From Chryseobacterium gotjawalense (GTDB lineage Bacteria; Bacteroidota; Bacteroidia; Flavobacteriales; Weeksellaceae): a stretch of 64,000 nt of DNA. This document shows positions 56,129 to 61,753 of the stretch, piece after piece; within the stretch, counting starts at the first letter, position 1, and each line of letters begins with the position of its first letter. Both the position numbers and the translations under genes were made by a program. The notes under the pieces are model-generated. The model worked only from the letters and a program-made list of their open reading frames with translations, did not search any database and had not been told where the DNA came from. The stretch spans positions 682,001 through 746,000 of the forward strand of contig NZ_CP124855.1 in the NCBI RefSeq assembly GCF_030012525.1, written 5' to 3'.

Positions 56129-56962
56129 TTAGTCCTCCTTAATCAATCGAATTTTATCTTCTAAAATTTCAATCTTCTTATCACGGTACAAACCGCCAAT
56201 CGCTTTCTTGAAATTCTTCTTGCTCATTTGCAACTCGTCCTTAATTTCTTCCGGAGTAGATTTATCGGACAGGTAAATTAACCCATAATTCAGGTCCAGT
56301 TTATCAAGGATCATTTTCTGAAATTCATCAATGTTTTCATAACCTTCCGGTTGTAGAGAAACATCTATTTTACCGTCTTCACGAATGGTTTTGATGTAAC
56401 CTACTTCTTCAGATAAAGGGAAAAGTCTTTTATAAACATCAGACGTATAAATCAAGCCGACATATTCTTTATTAATAATGACATTCCAACCCAGTTCACT
56501 TTCTCCAGCAATGATCAGATTCACTTTTTCACCTCGTTGAAAAGGCAAATTTTCGTAATGTGGATTCTTTTTATATCTGGTGGTTCCGGTAATTAAACCT
56601 AAAACGTCATCAATATAAACCTGAACCAAATAGCGCTTTCCTTCCAAGATTTTTGCCCGCTGCTGTTTGTACGGAACGAATAAATCCTTGATAATTCCCC
56701 AATCCATAAAAGCACCGGCTGGCAAACTTTGTACGCAAGTCATCACGGCAAACTCTCCTACTTCGGCATTGGCTTTTTCGGTGGTTGCTTTTAATTTATC
56801 ATCGTCTTGATACACAAAAACTTCCATTTCGTCGCCAACTTCAGCATCTTCAGAGGCGAAAATTTTTGGCAGAAAAGCTCTTGCTCCCTCTTCATCTTCC
56901 AGAAATAATCCTGAATAATTTTTCTCTGCGATTTTTAATAATTGAGTTTTTCCGATGTTCAT
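56129..56962 (-). CDS. cvfB: CvfB-like S1 RNA-binding protein
   Basis: 277 residues: three tandem S1-type beta-barrels (about 1-65, 68-135, 145-210) followed by a C-terminal winged helix (about 215-275, TPEEIKDELQMSKKNFKKAI). This is the CvfB plan (conserved virulence factor B of Staphylococcus, also YitL), an RNA-binding protein that affects expression of exported factors. Role in Bacteroidota is not established. A full promoter lies upstream. Own terminator. Confidence 0.9.
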   Translation of the reverse strand: MNIGKTQLLKIAEKNYSGLFLEDEEGARAFLPKIFASEDAEVGDEMEVFVYQDDDKLKATTEKANAEVGEFAVMTCVQSLPAGAFMDWGIIKDLFVPYKQQRAKILEGKRYLVQVYIDDVLGLITGTTRYKKNPHYENLPFQRGEKVNLIIAGESELGWNVIINKEYVGLIYTSDVYKRLFPLSEEVGYIKTIREDGKIDVSLQPEGYENIDEFQKMILDKLDLNYGLIYLSDKSTPEEIKDELQMSKKNFKKAIGGLYRDKKIEILEDKIRLIKED

Positions 56963-56998
56963 AATGAAGGGTAACTAAAAGTAAATATTTATAAGGTG

Positions 56999-57028
56999 CA
57001 AAGATAAGGTATTTTGAAGGTTTACAAA
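56999..57028 (-). promoter_or_regulatory. Promoter of cvfB
   Basis: Minus strand TTTG (57025-57028), 18-base spacer, TATCTTTG (56999-57006). The ATG follows after 36 bases. Confidence 0.6.
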
Positions 57029-57061
57029 TTAAATGATACTCAATTTCTAAAACATTCAAAT

Positions 57062-57259
57062 TTAATTTTCAGAAGAAACTACGGAGACATTTTTTGCCAA
57101 CGTTTTGAAACGGACGCCATTTTCCTGAAAAACGGTGATCGTTCGATGTCCTGTTTTACTGAGATGTAAATCCTGAACTGTTCCGAATTTTCCTTTGTGC
57201 GTTCCGCCGATCACGAGGCAAAAATCACCATTTTTTAATTGTTTTTTCTCGTCGTCCAT
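57062..57259 (-). CDS. Small KOW-domain protein
   Basis: 65 residues comprising a single KOW motif (KNGDFCLVIGGTHKGKFGTV, residues 9-28) and a short beta extension. KOW motifs bind RNA in ribosomal proteins and NusG. The role here is unknown; the size suits an RNA-binding or ribosome-associated factor. It lies 99 bases before cvfB on the same strand, but the cvfB promoter intervenes. Confidence 0.75.
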   Translation of the reverse strand: MDDEKKQLKNGDFCLVIGGTHKGKFGTVQDLHLSKTGHRTITVFQENGVRFKTLAKNVSVVSSEN

Positions 57260-57286
57260 TTTTTTTAAACTTTCATTAAAAATACT

Positions 57287-57316
57287 AAAAAAAGAGAAGC
57301 CGAGACTTCTCTTTAA
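57287..57316 (-). terminator. Terminator of lpd
   Basis: Stem AAAGAGAAG / CTTCTCTTT with a 6-base loop and T run on the minus strand. Confidence 0.75.
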
Positions 57317-57363
57317 TATTATAAGTTAATCCAAACCGCCGGAAATATTTTTACGTTATTAAT

Positions 57364-57395
57364 CCTTGGCTCTTTTTACTTTTTCCTTGGCTCTT
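57364..57395 (-). repeat. Dispersed AAGAGCCAAG direct repeat (copy 2)
   Basis: On the minus strand AAGAGCCAAGG, AAAAAGTAAA, AAGAGCCAAGG; the first copy overlaps the lpd stop codon. Compare copy 1 at 36274-36306. Confidence 0.6.
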
Positions 57396-58797
57396 AAAAA
57401 TGAATCGCTCTTTTTCCAGTCGCATCTAAAGCCGCTTCTTTCATTGCTTCTGCATACGTTGGGTGGGCGTGCGACATTCTCGAAATATCTTCTGCACTTG
57501 CACGGTATTCCATAGCTACAACCGCTTCTGCGATTAAATCTGCAGCTCTGGCTCCGATCATGTGAACTCCAAGAATCTCATCGGTTTTTTCGTCGGCGAT
57601 CACTTTAATGAAACCATCAATATCACCTGAAGCACGGCTTCTTCCCAAAGCACGCATCGGGAAATTACCGATTTTAATGGCCACGCCTTCTGCTTTCAAT
57701 TGTTCTTCGGTTTTACCTACAGCAGCAACTTCCGGCCAGGTATAAACCACTCCCGGAATTAAATTATAATTAATGTGCGGTTTTTGTCCGGCGATCAATT
57801 CAGCCACCAAAGTTCCTTCTTCAGAAGCTTTGTGTGCCAACATCGCCCCTTGAACAACATCACCGATTGCGTAGATATTCGAAACATTGGTTTGTAAATG
57901 CTCATTCACCTTTACCTTTCCTCTTTCGTCCAAATCAACACCAGCTTTTTCAACAGCAAGTCCTTCGGTGTAAGGTTTTCTACCAACTGCAACCAAAACA
58001 TAATCGCCTTCAAAAACGACTTCTTCGCCTTTTTTATCTTTAGCAGTTACTTTTACTGAATCGCCGTTTCTTTCTACAGATTGAACTCCGGTAGAAAGGT
58101 TGAATTTCATTCCTTGTTTTCTCAAAACTTTATTCAATTCTTTGGATAAAGCGCCGTCCATGGTAGGAATAATTTTATCCATAAATTCCACAACAGTAAC
58201 TTCAGAACCTAATCTTTTATAAACAGAACCTAATTCTAAACCGATCACACCACCGCCAATCACGATCAAGTGTTTCGGAATTTCTTTCAGTTCCAACGCT
58301 TCGGTAGAAGTAATAATTCTTTCTTTATCTAAAGTAATAAAAGGCAAAGTGCTCGGTTTAGAACCCGTCGCAATAATGGTATATTTAGAATCCAACATTT
58401 CTGTAGAACCATCGTTTTTCGTCACTTTAATTTGAGTAGCAGATTCGAAACTTCCAACGCCTTCGAAAACAGTGATCTTGTTTTTATCCATCAAAAACTG
58501 AATTCCTTTGGTCGTTTGTTCCACCACTTCATTCTTACGGGCTACCATTCTAGTGATGTCTGCCACAGGATCATTGATGATAATTCCGTGATTTGCGAAA
58601 TTATGTTTTGCGTTTTCGAAATGTTCAGAACTGTCCAAAAGCGCTTTCGAAGGAATACAACCCACGTTCAGGCAAGTTCCGCCCATCGTAGGATATTTCT
58701 CGATAATTGCTGTTTTGAAACCCAATTGCGCGCAACGGATTGCAGCAACATAACCACCAGGACCGGAACCGATTACGGTAACATCGAATTGACTCAT
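57394..58797 (-). CDS. lpdA: Dihydrolipoyl dehydrogenase
   Basis: 467-residue FAD disulfide oxidoreductase, the E3 subunit of pyruvate and 2-oxoglutarate dehydrogenase complexes. FAD motif GSGPGGYVAA (10-19), redox pair in GGTCLNVGCIPSKALL (Cys42 and Cys47), NAD motif GGGVIGLELG, and the C-terminal HAHPTYAEAM (His and Glu) are intact. Monocistronic, not linked to E1/E2 genes. A textbook promoter lies at 58832-58863. Confidence 0.96.
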   Translation of the reverse strand: MSQFDVTVIGSGPGGYVAAIRCAQLGFKTAIIEKYPTMGGTCLNVGCIPSKALLDSSEHFENAKHNFANHGIIINDPVADITRMVARKNEVVEQTTKGIQFLMDKNKITVFEGVGSFESATQIKVTKNDGSTEMLDSKYTIIATGSKPSTLPFITLDKERIITSTEALELKEIPKHLIVIGGGVIGLELGSVYKRLGSEVTVVEFMDKIIPTMDGALSKELNKVLRKQGMKFNLSTGVQSVERNGDSVKVTAKDKKGEEVVFEGDYVLVAVGRKPYTEGLAVEKAGVDLDERGKVKVNEHLQTNVSNIYAIGDVVQGAMLAHKASEEGTLVAELIAGQKPHINYNLIPGVVYTWPEVAAVGKTEEQLKAEGVAIKIGNFPMRALGRSRASGDIDGFIKVIADEKTDEILGVHMIGARAADLIAEAVVAMEYRASAEDISRMSHAHPTYAEAMKEAALDATGKRAIHF

Positions 58798-58831
58798 ATT
58801 TATCTTTTTATGATTTAATTAAAAGTAAAGG

Positions 58832-58863
58832 CAAATTTACGATTTCTAACACAAAGACACAAA
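58832..58863 (-). promoter_or_regulatory. Promoter of lpdA
   Basis: Minus strand TTTG (58860-58863), 20-base spacer, TAAATTTG (58832-58839); exact consensus. The -33 box is one of two TTTGTGT words in CACAAAGACACAAAG, a phrase that recurs in flavobacterial intergenic DNA. Confidence 0.65.
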
Positions 58864-58937
58864 GATTTTCCATGAAGTTCGCAAAGCTGATTTCGTGTTC
58901 TTTACGATTCTTTTTTTCGTCGTTGTGCTTAAATGTT

Positions 58938-59160
58938 TTACAGAAAAGTAAAACCGATTTTCCGGTTCAATCCCACTTCAAAAAGACGAAATAAATAAGA
59001 GAGTTGTACTATTTCCTTTGCCGTTTTCAACTTTTGAAATATAACTTTTTTCGTGCCTGTTTTCTCTGCAAGTTCTTCCTGAGTCATGTTAGCTCTTTTC
59101 CAACTTGTTTTAATATTTCGCTGATAATATACGTTTGCACATTTTTTTCATCTTCGACAA
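58938..59160 (-). pseudogene. Decayed copy of the HigA-type antitoxin gene
   Basis: Minus-strand sequence ending in TAA (58938-58940) closely parallels the intact higA at 60234-60533. Pieces in different frames read EKNVQTYIISEILKQ, MTQEELAEKTGTKK, then QLSYLFRLFEVGLNRKIG. At least two or three single-base indels separate them, including one in an A run after GTKK. The similarity ends near 59160, so the N-terminal third differs or is lost. No toxin copy is adjacent. Confidence 0.75.
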
Positions 59161-59488
59161 TCCCTCTACCATACAAGATTTGTGATTTTTCAGCCAACGC
59201 TTGCGCAAAACCTCACTACATTTATGGAGTTATTCATTTTAAATTCTTAAATTTGAAATACGCAACAAATTGATTTACAATACAATCATTAAATTTAATC
59301 AGATATTTTTAAAGTAAAAAAAGGAACAGACAAACTGGATATGCTACCCTATTACAGTTTAATGTTTCATAACTAAGAAATAACCAATAGAAATGAAATA
59401 AATGTGGAGACCAGAAACCACTTAAAAAAACGGGGCAAATTCCGAAAAGCCAAATGATTTGGAAACAACAACACAAAAACAAAATGAC

Positions 59489-60088
59489 ATGAAAAAAAAC
59501 AATTTTACAGCTTGGGCATTAATCGTAGCAGGCTTTGCACTTTTTTATAATGCATCATGCTCAAAAGCTAAACAAGATTCAAGTGAAGAGAATGCTAAGG
59601 TCACTATTAAACCTGAAGATGTTGTGAAACGGGGCAAATATCTCGTGACAACTATGGCATGCAATGATTGTCATTCCCCCAAAAAAATGGGTGCAAACGG
59701 TCCCGAAATTATCCCGGAATTAATGTTATCGGGGTTTCCTTCTGACCGCCCAATTGTGAAATTTGTAGACCCTATGATTAAACAGGGATTTGGGATTTTC
59801 TATCCTGACCTTACGGCTGCTGCAGGACCATGGGGAGTTTCTTTCGCCGGAAACCTTACTCCTGACGAAACGGGTATCGGAAACTGGACAGAAGAACAAT
59901 TCAAAAAGGCAATCACTGAAGGGAAGTTTAAAGGAGTGGACGGCGAGCGGATGCTTTTACCACCGATGCCATGGACGAATTATACCATTTTGACAAATGA
60001 GGATATTCATGCAATTTTTATGTACTTAAAAAATATTAAACCAGTTAGAAACGTAGTACCTCCACCAATATCGCCAGACAAAATGTAA
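59489..60088 (+). CDS. c-type cytochrome lipoprotein
   Basis: 199 residues from the ATG at 59489, opening a lipoprotein signal with Cys24 (YNASC). One heme motif, Cys58-Cys61-His62 in MACNDCHSPKK, and a likely distal Met in LLPPMPW (about 158) mark a mono-heme class I cytochrome c. Expected to face the periplasm and carry electrons; partner unknown, as no redox genes adjoin. An upstream ATG at 59459 adds ten residues outside the signal. It sits between the higA remnant and the higBA module. Confidence 0.87.
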   Translation: MKKNNFTAWALIVAGFALFYNASCSKAKQDSSEENAKVTIKPEDVVKRGKYLVTTMACNDCHSPKKMGANGPEIIPELMLSGFPSDRPIVKFVDPMIKQGFGIFYPDLTAAAGPWGVSFAGNLTPDETGIGNWTEEQFKKAITEGKFKGVDGERMLLPPMPWTNYTILTNEDIHAIFMYLKNIKPVRNVVPPPISPDKM

Positions 60089-60112
60089 TGTAGCTTCATT
60101 GGTGTTAAATGA

Positions 60113-60147
60113 CAAAAAAGACGCAAAAATTGCGTCTTTTTATTTTT
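60113..60147 (+). terminator. Terminator of the cytochrome gene
   Basis: Stem AAAAAGACGCAA / TTGCGTCTTTTT followed by a T run; may also end higA transcription from the minus strand. Confidence 0.85.
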
Positions 60148-60154
60148 ATAGAGT

Positions 60155-60230
60155 TTTGCCACACTTACTATTGCACAGTTCCTGGAGGTAAGACAACCTT
60201 CCTGTTAATAACTTGGGTGGAACAACAGTT
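60155..60230 (-). pseudogene. Decayed duplicate of the 3' end of the ribonucleotide reductase gene
   Basis: Minus strand AACTGTTGTTCC, CAGGAAGGTTGTCTTACC and AACTGT then AGTAAGTGTGG align base by base with the last ~75 bases of the B12-dependent reductase gene (61754-61832), which encode its Cys-rich zinc ribbon. It has point changes and at least one indel, and codes for nothing. It begins 3 bases beyond the higA stop. Confidence 0.7.
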
Positions 60231-60233
60231 ATT

Positions 60234-60533
60234 TCACAAAAAAGTCAAACCAATTCGTCTATTCAATCCCACTTCAAAAAGTCGAAATAAGGTAGAGAGT
60301 TGTATATTTCCTTTGCCATTTTCAATTTTCGAAATGTAACTTTTTTTCGTGCCTGTTTTTTCTGCAAGTTGTTCCTGGGTCATATTTGCCTCTTTACGTG
60401 CTTGCTTCAACATCTCGCTGATAATAAACATTTGAGCGTTTTCTTCATACTCCACTCTGCTTTCAGTTCCAAGTTCTCCGTGTTCTAAATCGATGAGTTG
60501 GTCAAAAGTTTTGATGTCTTTATATTGATCCAT
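60234..60533 (-). CDS. higA: HigA-like XRE-family antitoxin
   Basis: 99 residues. The helix-turn-helix spans about 38-92: ARKEANMTQEQLAEKTGTKK, YISKIENGKG. The N-terminal ~35 residues are acidic and probably embrace the toxin. It lies 2 bases after the toxin stop, so order is toxin then antitoxin, as in higBA. It should neutralise HigB and repress the operon by binding the palindrome at 60877-60906. A broken paralogue lies at 58938-59160. Confidence 0.88.
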   Translation of the reverse strand: MDQYKDIKTFDQLIDLEHGELGTESRVEYEENAQMFIISEMLKQARKEANMTQEQLAEKTGTKKSYISKIENGKGNIQLSTLFRLFEVGLNRRIGLTFL

Positions 60534-60535
60534 TA

Positions 60536-60874
60536 TTAATCTTTTTTATTCTTAAAATATTCATTTTTCAATCTTACCGCTTTGTTCAGTTCTTTCTGTG
60601 GAGTTTTCTGTGATTTCTTTTGAAACGCATTGAACAGAATGACTAAATTTCCTTTATCAAAACAACAGAATATCCTGTAAATATTAGACTGATATTCAAT
60701 TCTGATTTCATAAATCCCATCTGTTCCAGACAAATGTTTCAAAAATTTTTCAGGAACTCTCTCGACCTGCTTAATGAGTTCGAGGACATTTTTAATTTTA
60801 GATTTTACCTTTTCATCCTGAACTATATAAAAGTCCAAAAAGTGATTTTGGTAAAATTCAATTCGCCTGCTCAT
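60536..60874 (-). CDS. higB: HigB-like RelE/ParE-superfamily toxin (Gp49 family)
   Basis: 112-residue toxin of the phage-derived Gp49-like/HigB family, which cleaves mRNA at the ribosome. Core strands KHLSGTDGIYEIRIEYQSNIYRI (given here as GIYEIRIEYQSNIYRIF) and VILFNAFQKKSQKTP with the basic C-terminus are typical. First gene of the operon; its ATG is only 4 bases after the -7 box, so its message may be leaderless. Confidence 0.88.
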   Translation of the reverse strand: MSRRIEFYQNHFLDFYIVQDEKVKSKIKNVLELIKQVERVPEKFLKHLSGTDGIYEIRIEYQSNIYRIFCCFDKGNLVILFNAFQKKSQKTPQKELNKAVRLKNEYFKNKKD

Positions 60875-60876
60875 TA

Positions 60877-60909
60877 CACAAAGTTAATTCAAAAGATAAC
60901 TTTGTGCAA
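60877..60909 (-). promoter_or_regulatory. higBA promoter overlapped by a perfect palindromic operator
   Basis: CACAAAGTTA (60877-60886) and TAACTTTGTG (60897-60906) form a perfect 10-bp inverted repeat. On the minus strand it contains the -7 box TAACTTTG (60879-60886), with TTG (60907-60909) 20 bases upstream. An antitoxin bound here would block RNA polymerase, the usual autoregulation of higBA. Confidence 0.7.
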
Positions 60910-60982
60910 GTTATATTTGAAGTTATTCGTATATTTACTTTTCTATGTACGTTAAACTAATCTCAAAATCAAGAAACGCTGA

Positions 60983-61600
60983 ATGAATAAACTTCTACTT
61001 CTCTCCATTTTATTTATAATTCTAAGTTGTAAAAAAACTACAGAAGTAAAAAATGACGAAAATATTTTAGTGAATAAAAACTATTTTAGCGTTTCTGAAA
61101 ATGATCGAAAAATTCGCAGACATACGAATTATGAGGTAAAAGATACTGTAGAAATGCCAGAAGCTATTTACTCAGACAAAAGATTGAATGAAGATTATGC
61201 ACTTGGAGGAATTCATTTCTTAATTGAGAATAATGAGAAATCTTATTACGTGATTAATTATCTGGAACCATTTGTAAGTATGTGTGGAACTATGGATCGA
61301 ATGACAAAACAAGATTCTATAAATGCAGTAAATAGAAATATCAAAATAATTCAAATAGCAAAGCCGATTTCAACTTCAACAATTGAAAAAATTCTTTATG
61401 AAAATCGGGAGAAAATTGTTAATATTAATTCACGAATGCCTTTACAAATTTCATTTGCTTTAAAAGATGATACTTTGAAAGGTCAAACAATGTACAATAT
61501 CATTCAGTTTATGGAAGATAGTAAAATGTATATTTATACGATAAGACGAATGAATAAGGATGAGATTAGTTTTACTAAAATGAATCCTGTAAAAAGATAG
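60983..61600 (+). CDS. Lipoprotein of unknown function
   Basis: 205 residues. A lipoprotein signal (MNKLLLLSILFIILSC, Cys16) is followed by a polar mature domain that I do not recognise; YVINYLEPFVSMCG and MYIYTIRRMNKDE are the most hydrophobic parts. It is divergent from higBA. A -7-like box TATATTTG lies at 60912-60919, next to the higBA operator, so the antitoxin could affect both. Low GC, like the higBA genes. Confidence 0.7.
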   Translation: MNKLLLLSILFIILSCKKTTEVKNDENILVNKNYFSVSENDRKIRRHTNYEVKDTVEMPEAIYSDKRLNEDYALGGIHFLIENNEKSYYVINYLEPFVSMCGTMDRMTKQDSINAVNRNIKIIQIAKPISTSTIEKILYENREKIVNINSRMPLQISFALKDDTLKGQTMYNIIQFMEDSKMYIYTIRRMNKDEISFTKMNPVKR

Positions 61601-61602
61601 TG

Positions 61603-61690
61603 ATCCTACGGACCGCAACGTTCTTATTATTCATATTTGCCACAGATATATCGTTCCTACGGAGCGAACCACCACGTTTTAATCCGTCGG
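61603..61690. repeat. REP-like palindromic element (TCCTACGGA pair)
   Basis: Two TCCTACGGA words (61604-61612, 61655-61663) 42 bases apart; the second sits in the palindrome TCGTTCCTACGGAGCGA. Such phrases recur in flavobacterial intergenic DNA (from memory of the genus, not searched). Confidence 0.5.
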
Positions 61691-61702
61691 GGAAGGAAAA
61701 TA

Positions 61703-61739
61703 AAAAAGGCTGTTTCAAAAATGAGACAACCCTTTATTA
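61703..61739 (-). terminator. Terminator of the ribonucleotide reductase gene
   Basis: Stem AAAGGCTGTTTC / GAGACAACCCTTT with G-T pairs, then a T-rich minus-strand tail. Confidence 0.65.
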
Positions 61740-61753
61740 TTTTGGAATGTAGA

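Larger units (their letters stand above)
58798..59488. other. Intergenic region with broken antitoxin gene
   Basis: About 690 bases. From left to right: lpdA promoter, a 60-base palindrome-rich stretch (GAAGTTCGCAAAGCTGATTTCGTG), the higA-like pseudogene (58938-59160), and an AT-rich run up to the cytochrome gene in which I see nothing further. Confidence 0.55.

Noticed and set aside
59004..59273. 89-codon plus-strand frame over the higA remnant
   Set aside because: It is the antisense of the decayed antitoxin gene; the similarity to higA on the minus strand explains the sequence.
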